Assembly: GCA_963977105.1 (NCBI GenBank)
Contig: CAXBNI010000001.1
Coordinates: forward strand, 806,001-870,000
Length of the DNA stretch: 64,000 nt
Reading direction: 5' to 3'
DNA from: UBA2705 sp963977105
GTDB lineage: Bacteria > Pseudomonadota > Alphaproteobacteria > Micavibrionales > Micavibrionaceae
The first letter of the stretch is position 1. Each line of letters opens with the position of its first letter. Below, one piece after another: positions 26,495 through 35,522 of this stretch. Under the pieces are notes generated by a model that did not search any database, was not told the DNA's origin, and saw only the letters and a program-made list of their open reading frames with translations. The position numbers were made by a program, and so were the translations under genes.

Positions 26495-27493
26495 ATGAGT
26501 ATTTATACAAATGACAGCACAGCACAGAAAAGCGTAAAGCTGGTAGCCACCAAAAGGGTTATCACACACACCGTTATGGCTGCAGTGCTAGGCATGTTTC
26601 TTTTTATCGCCACCCCGACCAGCAAGGCGCACGCAATAGCGCTTAAATCACAGGCCATTATTACTGGCAACATGATTACTCTTGGCGACTTATTTGACGA
26701 TCTAAAGCAAGACAACGAACGTATCCTCGGTCCTGCGCCGCAGCCCGGTCAAAACATGGTTTTAAATGCCCGTACATTACTGCGCGTTGCACATGCTTTC
26801 GACTTAACATGGCGTCCAAAAACATCGTATGAGCAAATCACCCTGCGCAGAGATGCGACCATTATAGGCTCAAGCGCGATTGAAAAAAGTGTTAAAGAGC
26901 AGCTTCAGAAAGAAGGCCTAAGCAGCGGTTTTAAAGTTAACTTTTACCAAGCTTACCCAAAAATCATTCTACCTGGTAATGTTGCTGCCAATGTTGACGT
27001 AAAGTCCATAAGCTTTGATCGCAGCAAGAATCGCTTTAGCGTTCTGCTTGCCGCCCCAAGCGTTGATAACCCTATCCAAACACTGGAGCTTTCTGGTGAA
27101 GTTGTTAAAACCGTCACTATTCCCGTTGCTAAAGACATGGTGCAAAACGGTGATTTAATTGACAAAACTATGGTTAACTGGGTTGAGATAGAAGAGCGTC
27201 AATTGCAAAGCGACACAATCATTAACTTTGAAGATTTACACAATATGACGCCGCGCCGCGTCCTACTTAGCGGTAAACCAATATCGAGCAAAGACATCAT
27301 CGCCCCACGCCTTGTTGAACGCGGCAATGAAGTCACCATGGTATACAAACATGCCGGCATGGACTTAACAGCAAGAGGCAAAGCCCTTCAAGGCGGCAGT
27401 AAAGGCGACACTATTCGCGTGGTCAACCTTGCGAGTTCACGCCCCATCGAAGCACAAGTAACAGCAGACAGAATTGTTACAGTTTATAATTAA
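26495..27493 (+). CDS. flgA: Flagellar P-ring assembly chaperone FlgA
   Basis: Periplasmic chaperone for P-ring assembly. The N terminus is a long signal sequence (hydrophobic about 27-40, cleavage near AHA, about 47). The C-terminal 130 residues are the SAF-type domain with TIPVAKDMVQNGDLIDKTMV, RRVLLSGKPISSKDI and a final GDTIRVVNLASSRPIEAQV strand set typical of FlgA. 332 aa is at the long end because of the signal and an N-terminal beta-rich region. AAGGAG precedes the start. Confidence 0.92.
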   Translation: MSIYTNDSTAQKSVKLVATKRVITHTVMAAVLGMFLFIATPTSKAHAIALKSQAIITGNMITLGDLFDDLKQDNERILGPAPQPGQNMVLNARTLLRVAHAFDLTWRPKTSYEQITLRRDATIIGSSAIEKSVKEQLQKEGLSSGFKVNFYQAYPKIILPGNVAANVDVKSISFDRSKNRFSVLLAAPSVDNPIQTLELSGEVVKTVTIPVAKDMVQNGDLIDKTMVNWVEIEERQLQSDTIINFEDLHNMTPRRVLLSGKPISSKDIIAPRLVERGNEVTMVYKHAGMDLTARGKALQGGSKGDTIRVVNLASSRPIEAQVTADRIVTVYN

Positions 27494-27534
27494 AAGCTCT
27501 TATTAACATCATAATAAAAAAGGAAAAATGGGTC

Positions 27535-28284
27535 ATGCAAAACAATATTATAAAAACACTATGTATCGGATTAGCCTTAACATCACTCAGCGCATGTAGC
27601 GCGGTTGATCGCCTCGCAAGCATCGGTGAGCCGCCGACGCTCGCAGGCATAGAAAACCCGACAACAGCACGCGGTTACAAACCTGTTAGCCTACCGATGC
27701 CAACGCCAGAACCTGAAATTCGCCAAGCGAACTCCCTTTGGTCAAGCAACAAAAGCGGCTTCTTTAAAGATCAGCGCGCGACAAATGTTGGCGATATCCT
27801 CACCGTCATGATCGAGATTGACGACAAGGCAGAGGTCGACAACACATCATCCAGATCACGCTCCGCAGGTGAAGGCGCTGGCCTTAACAGTTTACTAGGA
27901 TACGAGACAAGCCTAGATCGCATCTTGCCGCAAGACATAAACAATTCAAGCCTGGCTGACTTTGAATCAACCTCAAACTCTTCAGGCACAGGCAGCATTG
28001 ACCGCGAAGAAGAGATCACGGTAAAACTTGCCGCCCTTGTTACCCAAGAACTTCCAAATGGTAATTTGGTTATTCAGGGCCGCCAAGAGGTCCGCGTAAA
28101 CTTTGAAAAACGCGTCTTAGAATTAGCGGGTGTTATTCGTAAAGAAGACATCAGCATCAACAACACAATTTCGTATGAAAAAATTGCTGAAGCGCGCATC
28201 TCATATGGCGGTAAAGGCCAAATCACAGATGTACAGCAGCCACGCTACGGCCAGCAAGTATTCGACGTATTATTCCCCTTCTAG
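27535..28284 (+). CDS. flgH: Flagellar L-ring lipoprotein FlgH
   Basis: Outer-membrane ring subunit. The signal peptide ends in lipobox LSAC (Cys about residue 22). The family region SLWSSNKSGFFKDQRATNVG and DILTVMIEIDDKAEVDN are present, as is NLVIQGRQEVRVNFEKR near the C terminus. 249 aa is normal. It is the last gene of the operon and is followed by a strong terminator; flgI, commonly next, is not here. Confidence 0.96.
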   Translation: MQNNIIKTLCIGLALTSLSACSAVDRLASIGEPPTLAGIENPTTARGYKPVSLPMPTPEPEIRQANSLWSSNKSGFFKDQRATNVGDILTVMIEIDDKAEVDNTSSRSRSAGEGAGLNSLLGYETSLDRILPQDINNSSLADFESTSNSSGTGSIDREEEITVKLAALVTQELPNGNLVIQGRQEVRVNFEKRVLELAGVIRKEDISINNTISYEKIAEARISYGGKGQITDVQQPRYGQQVFDVLFPF

Positions 28285-28316
28285 ATTTAGAGCAATCTAG
28301 TTTCGACCCACAACTC

Positions 28317-28350
28317 CGCCTTCATCTGTAATGGATGAAGGCGTTTTTTT
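28317..28350 (+). terminator. Terminator of the flgF-flgH operon
   Basis: Stem CGCCTTCATC / GATGAAGGCG with loop TGTAATG, followed by seven T. Confidence 0.9.
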
Positions 28351-28400
28351 ATTTCTAAATTCCAAAGGAAGAGCCATAAAGCAGGGAACAATCCCCCTCC

Positions 28401-29282
28401 CTACGCAGGGACAGTTTGAGCCATTGCACTATCATGCACACTATCAGGGTCACCGCCTAAACGTTTATCTTTATTCAAAGCGTCTATACGCGTCATATCA
28501 TCAACACTGAGGCTGAAGCCATCTAAATCAAGATTACTTGCGATGTTCTTCAACGTCTCTGATTTTGGAATAACAATGCGCCCTGATTGTAAGTCCCATT
28601 TCAAAATCACCTGCGCAGCAGAAACATTATACTTCTCTGCTATTTCAGCAATAGTTACATCCATTATTGGTTTTTCATCTTTGGGCGTGTCATTCCATTC
28701 CCCTGTACCAAGCGGCGACCAACAGGACACGGCAATATCATGCGCCACGCAAAAATCGGCGAGTTCCTTTTGCGTGAAATATGGGTGCAGTTCTAATTGG
28801 TTATAAGTGGGCTTGTGGCGCGCATAACTGAGCAAATTCGTAATATCTGACGCTCTAAAATTTGACAGGCCCAATGCCTTGACACGGCCCTCATCTAAGA
28901 GCCCCTCCATCTCCACCCATGTTTCTTTGGTTTTTTCAGGATAAGGCCAATGAATCAAATAAAGGTCTACATATTCCATTTGTAGGCGCGCTAAAGAGCG
29001 CTCCAGCGCTTTACGCACGTTGCCAGCGCCTTGTTCTGTATGCCACATTTTTGTTGTCACAAAAAACTCTTCGCGCGCAATGCCAGATTCCTTTATTGCG
29101 CGACCAACGCTACGTTCATTGCCATACAGAGACGCCGTGTCAATGTGACGAAAACCCAGCTCTATCGCTTTTAAGATGGTATCTTTTACATGATCGTCAT
29201 CAGCCTGCCAGCCGCCAATAGCTGCTGTGCCGTAACCAAGCTGTGGCATTTCAATGCCGTTATTTAATGTGATCGTTTGCAT
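28401..29282 (-). CDS. Aldo/keto reductase
   Basis: NADPH-dependent carbonyl reductase of the TIM-barrel AKR superfamily. The catalytic tetrad is readable: Asp in FRHIDTASLYGNE, Tyr in the same stretch, Lys in FVTTKMWH and His in LYLIHWPYPE. The C-terminal cofactor motif IVIPKSETLKNIASNL is also present. 293 aa is usual. The substrate cannot be told from sequence. It is 47 bases downstream of rnhA on the same strand and may be read through from the ispH-thrB-rnhA unit. Confidence 0.93.
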   Translation of the reverse strand: MQTITLNNGIEMPQLGYGTAAIGGWQADDDHVKDTILKAIELGFRHIDTASLYGNERSVGRAIKESGIAREEFFVTTKMWHTEQGAGNVRKALERSLARLQMEYVDLYLIHWPYPEKTKETWVEMEGLLDEGRVKALGLSNFRASDITNLLSYARHKPTYNQLELHPYFTQKELADFCVAHDIAVSCWSPLGTGEWNDTPKDEKPIMDVTIAEIAEKYNVSAAQVILKWDLQSGRIVIPKSETLKNIASNLDLDGFSLSVDDMTRIDALNKDKRLGGDPDSVHDSAMAQTVPA

Positions 29283-29329
29283 TATATAGCCCTTTATAAT
29301 TAGTTTGCACCTAGATAACTATGCCGAAG

Positions 29330-29758
29330 CTACAGCGTATCAATAGCCGCAACCGCCAAAGCATCAGCGCGGTCATTATCGGGATGGCCCGAATGCCCCT
29401 TTACCCAGTGGAAAGCGACATTATGTTTGGACACCGCCTCATCTAAAAGCAGCCATAAATCTTTGTTCTTTACTGGTTTACGGTTGGCCGTTTTCCAGTT
29501 TTTGGCTTTCCAACCATCCATCCATTTCATAATGCCATCGCGCACATAAGTGCTGTCTGTATACAAATCAACATCGCAGCGACGTTTTAGACTTTCAAGA
29601 GACATAATCGCCGCCATTAATTCCATGCGATTATTGGTTGTATCTGCCTCTGCGCCGGATATGTCTTTATCTGTTCCGCCATAACGCAGCACTGCGCCCC
29701 ATCCGCCAGGACCAGGGTTGCCACTGCAGGCACCATCTGTATAAATCACTACGCGCAT
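29330..29758 (-). CDS. rnhA: Ribonuclease HI
   Basis: Degrades RNA in RNA-DNA hybrids. The DEDD active site is complete: YTDGACSGNPGPGGW, NNRMELMAAI, LYTDSTYV and the final DNDRADALA. 142 aa is normal. It begins immediately after the thrB stop, in the ispH-thrB-rnhA order found in many Alphaproteobacteria. Confidence 0.97.
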   Translation of the reverse strand: MRVVIYTDGACSGNPGPGGWGAVLRYGGTDKDISGAEADTTNNRMELMAAIMSLESLKRRCDVDLYTDSTYVRDGIMKWMDGWKAKNWKTANRKPVKNKDLWLLLDEAVSKHNVAFHWVKGHSGHPDNDRADALAVAAIDTL

Positions 29759-30715
29759 TTAGGCTTGTTCCTTCCAATATGAAATACGTTTTAAAAACGC
29801 TTTTGGGTCATGCGGCACAACGACATCATCACCGGGGTGGTTTAGATAATCATAAAGCCGTGTCATCTGTATGCGCAAAGCACTTGCACGCAGCATCATA
29901 TTAAACACTGCTTGCTCATCCGTGCTGAGGGGGCGCTGCGCCTTATAGCCATCCATCATCGCGTCATAACGCGCTTTAACGAAAACCGCCCGCTCATCAA
30001 AGCACCACGCATTCACAGTTAAGGCGAGATCGTAAATATAATATTCGTCACAGGCATAATAAAAATCAATAATACCACTGAGTTTGCCATCTTTAAAAAA
30101 GACATTATCTGCGAACATATCGCAATGCACAGCACCCGTAGGCATATTACGAGACGCTAAATCAGGCCAAAGAGCCATGAGGCGTTCAAATTCACCGTCT
30201 ACAAGCCTTTTTTGGTTTGGCACAACACTGTCAGCCTGCGCCGCTGTTTGCATCCATAAATTATGCCAGGCGCTTAGCCCCATTTTATTTTCGCGCTTTT
30301 CATCAAAGCCGCCGCCCATAATATGCATTTTCGCGAGCATTTCACCAACTGCATGGCATTGCTCAGGCTGCACGGCACTTAACGCAGTATCTGCGCCTTC
30401 TAAAAACGCGCTTATCGCGGCTGTTTTGCCTTTAATTAAGCCATAAAGTGCGCCATCGTTTTGTGCCAAAACTTCACATGTCGGTACGCCCTTGGCACGT
30501 AAATACTGAATATAACCGAGGAAAAATGGCAAATCCGCTTCAATGACTTTGCCCTCATGCACGGTGAGTACATAACGCCCTTGAGACGTAAAAATATGAT
30601 AATTGGTATTTTCGACGCCAGAGACAATGCCCTCAAAACGCTCTAGCGTGCCAAGGTCATAATCCTTTAGGAACATCTCAATATCATGCGAATCTAATGT
30701 GGTGAAAACAGCCAT
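29759..30715 (-). CDS. thrB: Homoserine kinase, APH-fold type
   Basis: Phosphorylates homoserine in threonine biosynthesis. It belongs to the aminoglycoside-phosphotransferase-fold ThrB found in Alphaproteobacteria, not the GHMP type. Landmarks are FEGIVSGVENTNYHIFT near the start, the catalytic loop AVHCDMFADNVFFKDG and the metal-binding LSGIIDFYYACDEYYIYD. The start MAVFTTLDSH at 30715 is typical for the family; a further six codons are open upstream. 318 aa. Confidence 0.95.
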   Translation of the reverse strand: MAVFTTLDSHDIEMFLKDYDLGTLERFEGIVSGVENTNYHIFTSQGRYVLTVHEGKVIEADLPFFLGYIQYLRAKGVPTCEVLAQNDGALYGLIKGKTAAISAFLEGADTALSAVQPEQCHAVGEMLAKMHIMGGGFDEKRENKMGLSAWHNLWMQTAAQADSVVPNQKRLVDGEFERLMALWPDLASRNMPTGAVHCDMFADNVFFKDGKLSGIIDFYYACDEYYIYDLALTVNAWCFDERAVFVKARYDAMMDGYKAQRPLSTDEQAVFNMMLRASALRIQMTRLYDYLNHPGDDVVVPHDPKAFLKRISYWKEQA

Positions 30716-30747
30716 GGCGACAGCTTGGCACAAGGTGGAAAGTTACG

Positions 30748-31710
30748 TCAAGCTACGCTTTGTTCGTTATCCCGCAAAATACGCGGCACGTTAAAGACAA
30801 CGTTCTCTTCACGCAAGACAACCTCCTCGACGCGTACATCGCGGCGCTTGGAAATTGCATCAACAACTTCTTTCACCAAAATTTCTGGCGCCGACGCGCC
30901 TGCCGTAATGCCGAGCGTCTTTACGCCCTCAAGCCAAGCAAAGTCAATATCCTCAGCACGCTGAATTAGCAATGATTTCTCTGCGCCATAAACTTTCGCA
31001 ACTTCCGCCAAACGGTTTGAGTTTGATGAGTTTGGCGCGCCGATCACTAACACTGCGTCTGACTTTGCCGCAATGTCCTTGACCGCTTCTTGACGGTTGG
31101 TGGTGGCGTAGCAAATATCTTGCTTAAACGGCCCCTCAATTTGCGGAAACTTTTCAAGTAAAGCCGCAACAACATCTGCCGTATCATCAATCGACAAGGT
31201 CGTTTGCGTGCAGTATGCCAGTGCATCTGGTTGATCCACTTTGAGCGCCGCAACGTCAGCTGCGGTTTCGACAAGCCTCACCGCACCTACAGGCAGCTGC
31301 CCCATGGTGCCGATCACTTCAGGGTGGCCGACATGGCCGATCAAGATGACTTCACGCCCTGCTTTGTGATGTTTTTCTGCTTCTTTATGCACTTTGCTGA
31401 CCAATGGGCACGTTGCATCAATATAAAACATGTTCCGGCCCTTAGCTTCTGCAGGCACTTGTTTTGGCACACCGTGAGCGGAGAATATAACCGGCTGGCC
31501 ATCATCAGGAATCTCGTCAAGTTCATCGACAAAAATAGCACCTTGCGCCTTTAGGGATTCGACAACGTATTTATTATGCACAATTTCATGGCGCACATAG
31601 ACAGGCGCGCCATATTTTTTGATTGATAATTCAACAATTTGTATTGCACGGTCAACGCCAGCGCAAAAGCCGCGCGGCGCAGCCAGAAGGATTTTTAGCT
31701 CTTCATTCAT
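30748..31710 (-). CDS. ispH: 4-hydroxy-3-methylbut-2-enyl diphosphate reductase
   Basis: Last step of the MEP isoprenoid pathway, an iron-sulfur enzyme. The three cluster cysteines are in AAPRGFCAGVDRAI, IDATCPLVSKVH and DICYATTNRQ. The His residues of HEIVHNKYVV and GHVGHPEVIGT and the Glu in APEILV are as expected. I chose ATG 31710 (MNEELKILLA) because it matches the family start; the open frame to 31833 adds 41 unconvincing residues. 320 aa. First gene of the ispH-thrB-rnhA cluster. Confidence 0.96.
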   Translation of the reverse strand: MNEELKILLAAPRGFCAGVDRAIQIVELSIKKYGAPVYVRHEIVHNKYVVESLKAQGAIFVDELDEIPDDGQPVIFSAHGVPKQVPAEAKGRNMFYIDATCPLVSKVHKEAEKHHKAGREVILIGHVGHPEVIGTMGQLPVGAVRLVETAADVAALKVDQPDALAYCTQTTLSIDDTADVVAALLEKFPQIEGPFKQDICYATTNRQEAVKDIAAKSDAVLVIGAPNSSNSNRLAEVAKVYGAEKSLLIQRAEDIDFAWLEGVKTLGITAGASAPEILVKEVVDAISKRRDVRVEEVVLREENVVFNVPRILRDNEQSVA

Positions 31711-31833
31711 CCGATTATTCCGTGAAATTCGTTTTATCCATGTTCTTTTATATAGTGCATCCGCTGAAAACTTGCCATGTTTTTTATTTGCTTTATTGTA
31801 TGCGCATATAGCAATGAGAAAGAAGATAGACAA

Positions 31834-32523
31834 ATGAACTTCGCAGCACGCTTTACTTTAGTATCGACGTTAACATTAATGATTAGCGCATGTTCGGGCG
31901 CTGATATCTCCCATAATCTGGGCAGCGTTAAGGATAGTTTGTTTTCTGTCGGTTCGATATTCACGCCATCCGTATCAGAAAGCTACAAAGCGAGCTTAGA
32001 GCCAGAGCAGAAGAACGCTGACGACGTGCAGGGTGATACAGGCAACGAAAACGCCGTTTTAGAATGCCCGCGCATTGAGTACATTGAGGAACTAAGCATT
32101 GTTGATAAGTACGTTGATAATAACGCGCCGCACCCTGACGGCCTAGAATACACCGCCAATATCGCACATTTTGAAAGCTCGTGCCGCGTGCTACCGGATG
32201 AAAACAAGGCCGACATTGAAATCTACATTCGCTTCTATGCCGAGCTTGGCGATGCAGGGCGCTTTAAACCCAATGAACCCGTCAGTGTTTCACACCCCTA
32301 TTTTATCGCGACGCTTGATAAAGACAACAATATTATCAACAAACAAGTTGAGACATTATCCATGGCATATGAGCCGCAGGAAAATCAGATCTCCAAGCTT
32401 GAAAAAATCAAATATGTTATGCCCTATGATGCCACGCAAAACCCCAAAGATTACCGCGTCGTGATGGGCTTTATTTTAACAAAATCACAAATTAAAAATA
32501 ACCGCCGTGATTACCAATTCTAA
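31834..32523 (+). CDS. Predicted lipoprotein of unknown function
   Basis: No family recognised. From the Met at 31834 (MNFAARF) there is a signal peptide with lipobox ISAC. The mature protein (about 210 aa) has two Cys (LECPRIEYIEEL and SSCRVLP) and beta-type alternation (ANIAHFESSCRV, ADIEIYIRFYAELGD, SHPYFIATLDKDNNI). It is divergent from ispH and ends just before gmhA, with the gmhA start 20 bases after its stop, suggesting one unit. Confidence 0.75.
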   Translation: MNFAARFTLVSTLTLMISACSGADISHNLGSVKDSLFSVGSIFTPSVSESYKASLEPEQKNADDVQGDTGNENAVLECPRIEYIEELSIVDKYVDNNAPHPDGLEYTANIAHFESSCRVLPDENKADIEIYIRFYAELGDAGRFKPNEPVSVSHPYFIATLDKDNNIINKQVETLSMAYEPQENQISKLEKIKYVMPYDATQNPKDYRVVMGFILTKSQIKNNRRDYQF

Positions 32524-32542
32524 TAGAATAGAGACAACAGAA

Positions 32543-33142
32543 ATGACAGAGCAAACCTTTAAGACTAATATTGATAGCTTTTGGACAGACACACATAACG
32601 CCCATGCAGAGGTCGTGGAAACTGTATTTTCATCAATGCAGAATGATATGAAAGCCCTGCTCTCCCTTGGCGTAGAGACTATTCAAGGTGGCGGTAAAAT
32701 TATGTTTTGCGGTAATGGCGGCAGTGCAGCGGACGCACAGCATATTGCCGCCGAACTGTCTGTCAAGCTGTTCAAAGACCGCCCGCCAATTGCAGGTATT
32801 TGCTTAACGCTCGATTCATCGGCGATTACGGCCTGCGGCAACGATTTTGGTTTTGACATTATCTTCTCCCGCCAAGTCGAGGCATTAGGGCGCGCAGGAG
32901 ACTTACTCGTCGGCATCAGCACATCAGGTCAAAGCCCTAATGTTATTAAAGCGATTGAATCTGCGCAAAAAATGGATATAAAAACCGCAGCGCTCACAGG
33001 CAGAGATGGCGGCGCCCTTGGCGGCATAGTTGATGTCAATTTATGTGTAAAGCATAACGACACCGCGCGCATACAGGAAATGCATATCACATTAGGGCAT
33101 ATATTCTGCGGCCTACTTGAAAAAGAACTCGGCCTCGTTTAA
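32543..33142 (+). CDS. gmhA: Phosphoheptose isomerase
   Basis: Converts sedoheptulose 7-phosphate to heptose 7-phosphate for the LPS core. The SIS domain is clear: GKIMFCGNGGSAADAQHIAA, ACGNDFGFDIIFSRQVEA, VGISTSGQSPNVIKAIE and the C-terminal MHITLGHIFCGLLE with the catalytic His. 199 aa from ATG 32543 is normal; the frame is open 12 codons upstream inside the preceding gene. Other heptose genes are not in the window, but kdsB at 63050 supports a Kdo/heptose core. Confidence 0.96.
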   Translation: MTEQTFKTNIDSFWTDTHNAHAEVVETVFSSMQNDMKALLSLGVETIQGGGKIMFCGNGGSAADAQHIAAELSVKLFKDRPPIAGICLTLDSSAITACGNDFGFDIIFSRQVEALGRAGDLLVGISTSGQSPNVIKAIESAQKMDIKTAALTGRDGGALGGIVDVNLCVKHNDTARIQEMHITLGHIFCGLLEKELGLV

Positions 33143-33190
33143 CAGAGAATACCAACACCATACCACAACACAAACAGAAAGATTCTGAAC

Positions 33191-33961
33191 ATGAGCATGC
33201 TTGCTTACAAGCCTAAATGCGTATTAATCACTGGCGCAACAAGCGATTTTGGTAAAAAATTTGCAAAGCGTTTTGCTGAACATGATATTAAACTCGTCCT
33301 ACACGGGCGTAACCGCGACAAATTACAGGCTATTTCTGATGAGCTTGATGTCCACCATCATTTAATGGTGTTTGATTGCAATGATGAAGCCAGCATTCAG
33401 CGCGCTTTCGACACTCTTCCTGCTGAGTTTCAGGATATTGACCTGCTGATCAATAATGCGGGCGGCGCGCTTGGCGGTGAAAAATTCCACGAAAGCGAAT
33501 TAGACGACAGCCTCAGCATGGTCAGCGCCAACATCACATCACTTATTTCCATATCTCACAAAACCTTACAGCTGATGAACAAAAACAAGCGCGGCCACAT
33601 TGTCAATATCGGCTCTGTTGCTGGTAACTGGCCCGTACCGGGCGGCCATGTGTACTGTGCGAGCAAGGCCTTTACACGCCAGTTCTCCCTGTCATTACGC
33701 GCCGACCTTGGTGATACAAACATACGCGTGACCAATATTGAGCCCGGCATGACGGAGACAAACTTCGCTCTCAACAGGTTTAAGGGTGACGCAGATAAAG
33801 CGAGTGGTGTGTACGCAAATGCAAAACCACTACAAGCTGACGACATTGCCGAGACTGTATTTTGGTGTGCAACTATGCCTGAGCATGTCAACATCAACAC
33901 ATTAGAGATTATGAGCCAGCGTCAAAGTTTTGGCCCGCTCGCCGTTGAAAGACGCGATTAG
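33191..33961 (+). CDS. Short-chain dehydrogenase/reductase (YdfG-like)
   Basis: NADP-dependent oxidoreductase of the classical SDR family. The cofactor motif is ITGATSDFGKKFAKRF, with Arg in VLHGRNRDKL favouring NADP. The active site is Ser in VNIGSVAGNWP and YxxxK in VYCASKAF. NNAGGALG and IEPGMTETNF complete the pattern, the latter close to YdfG-type 3-hydroxy acid dehydrogenases. 256 aa. Follows gmhA by 48 bases, and the unit ends at the terminator at 33999. Confidence 0.93.
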   Translation: MSMLAYKPKCVLITGATSDFGKKFAKRFAEHDIKLVLHGRNRDKLQAISDELDVHHHLMVFDCNDEASIQRAFDTLPAEFQDIDLLINNAGGALGGEKFHESELDDSLSMVSANITSLISISHKTLQLMNKNKRGHIVNIGSVAGNWPVPGGHVYCASKAFTRQFSLSLRADLGDTNIRVTNIEPGMTETNFALNRFKGDADKASGVYANAKPLQADDIAETVFWCATMPEHVNINTLEIMSQRQSFGPLAVERRD

Positions 33962-33998
33962 CCTTGCTGAAACTATAGCAACCATACAAAAAGTAGAA

Positions 33999-34030
33999 AA
34001 AAGGCTGCCTAAATACGAGGCAGCCTTTTC
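33999..34030. terminator. Bidirectional rho-independent terminator
   Basis: Stem AAGGCTGCCT / AGGCAGCCTT with loop AAATACG, A-rich on the left and T-rich on the right. It closes both the short-chain dehydrogenase gene and sucC. Confidence 0.88.
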
Positions 34031-34056
34031 TTTATAATAATACTGTAAATGCTACA

Positions 34057-35256
34057 TTATGCAGCTTTAGCAGCCTTGGTTGCATCAACAACTTTACGTG
34101 CCGCGTCATCAAGGTCGCTAGCAGAAATAACATTTAAGCCACTTTCTGCGATAAGCTTCTTACCTTGGTCAACATTTGTACCTTCAAGACGTACAACAAG
34201 CGGAACATTGAGGTTCACTTCTTTTGCAGCCGCGATAACGCCCTCTGCAATAACATCACAACGCATAATACCGCCGAAGATGTTCACTAAAATACCTTCA
34301 ACATTCGGGTCAGATAGAATGATTTTGAACGCAGTAGTCACACGCTCTTTAGTTGCGCCGCCCCCAACGTCCAAAAAGTTTGCAGGGTCGCCGCCATAAA
34401 TTTTGATAATGTCCATAGTAGACATTGCAAGGCCCGCGCCGTTAACCATACAGCCAATGTTACCATCGAGACGTACATAAGACAGCTCAGCATCAGTGGC
34501 GAGCTTCTCATTTGGATCTTCTTCTGTTTCATCACGAAGGGCTGCAACATCCGCGTGGCGGAATAATGCGTTTTCGTCAAAAGTCATTTTCGCATCAAGC
34601 GCCATGACCTCATCATTGACCAAAATCATTGGGTTAATTTCAACGATTGAAGCATCAAGATCAACAAAACATTTGTAAAGATTAACGAAGAACTTTACTG
34701 CGCTTTTTACTGCATTGCCTTTAAGGCCTAATGCAAAAGCAAGCTTACGTGCATGAAAACCAGAAATGCCTGTCGCTGGGTCAATTGACGCTTTGACGAT
34801 TTTCTCAGGTGTGCTTTCTGCAACTTCTTCAATATCCATGCCACCTTCGGTCGATACCATGAATGTCACGCGGCCTGTGTCTCGGTCAAGAACAACTGAA
34901 CAGTAATATTCTTTTTCAATATCAACGCCGTCTGTGACGTAAAGGCGCTGTACTTCTTTGCCTTCTGGGCCAGTTTGTTTTGTGACCAAAACATTACCCA
35001 TCATCGCCTGCGCTGCGTCTTTAACATCAGCGACTGACTTACAAAGACGTACGCCGCCCTTGCCTTCTGGGTTGTTTGTGAAATGACCCGCGCCGCGTCC
35101 ACCTGCGTGGATTTGTGATTTAACCACATATAAAGGACCTGGGAGCTGTTCCGCCGCGGCAACGGCTTCATCAACGCTCATCGCTGCGATGCCTTTAGGC
35201 ACGGCAACGCCGAATTTTTCTAATAAATCTTTTGCTTGATATTCATGAATATTCAT
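34057..35256 (-). CDS. sucC: Succinyl-CoA synthetase beta subunit
   Basis: ADP/GDP-forming succinate-CoA ligase beta subunit of the TCA cycle. The N terminus MNIHEYQAKDLLEKFGV and the ATP-grasp region are typical; QIHAGGRGAGHF, VEINPMILVNDEVMALDAKM and VNIFGGIMRCDVIAEG are diagnostic. 399 aa is normal. Unusually there is no sucD after it: the gene runs into a terminator shared with a convergent dehydrogenase gene. Confidence 0.97.
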   Translation of the reverse strand: MNIHEYQAKDLLEKFGVAVPKGIAAMSVDEAVAAAEQLPGPLYVVKSQIHAGGRGAGHFTNNPEGKGGVRLCKSVADVKDAAQAMMGNVLVTKQTGPEGKEVQRLYVTDGVDIEKEYYCSVVLDRDTGRVTFMVSTEGGMDIEEVAESTPEKIVKASIDPATGISGFHARKLAFALGLKGNAVKSAVKFFVNLYKCFVDLDASIVEINPMILVNDEVMALDAKMTFDENALFRHADVAALRDETEEDPNEKLATDAELSYVRLDGNIGCMVNGAGLAMSTMDIIKIYGGDPANFLDVGGGATKERVTTAFKIILSDPNVEGILVNIFGGIMRCDVIAEGVIAAAKEVNLNVPLVVRLEGTNVDQGKKLIAESGLNVISASDLDDAARKVVDATKAAKAA

Positions 35257-35522
35257 ATCTGTATACCTTTGTAATTCGCTTTTGCTATTCCATGCTTAAA
35301 TTAGCGCCATGAATCTAACATTAATTACCGCAAAGAAAAAGCCACCATATCAGCTTAAGCCACAATTTTTATATTCACACCCAATAGCGGCACATAACCA
35401 CACACACATGTTATGCATTGAAAATAATTGTTGCATAACTTTTATTTTTGTTATATAGTTTAGATACTGAAGCGAGAAATATAACATTATGGCGCCTCAG
35501 TTTGCAGAAAGATAAAAGAACA

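Noticed and set aside
31711..31833. Forty-one-residue N-terminal extension of ispH.
   Set aside because: The extension overlaps the intergenic and promoter region and does not resemble the family; 31710 gives the standard IspH start.
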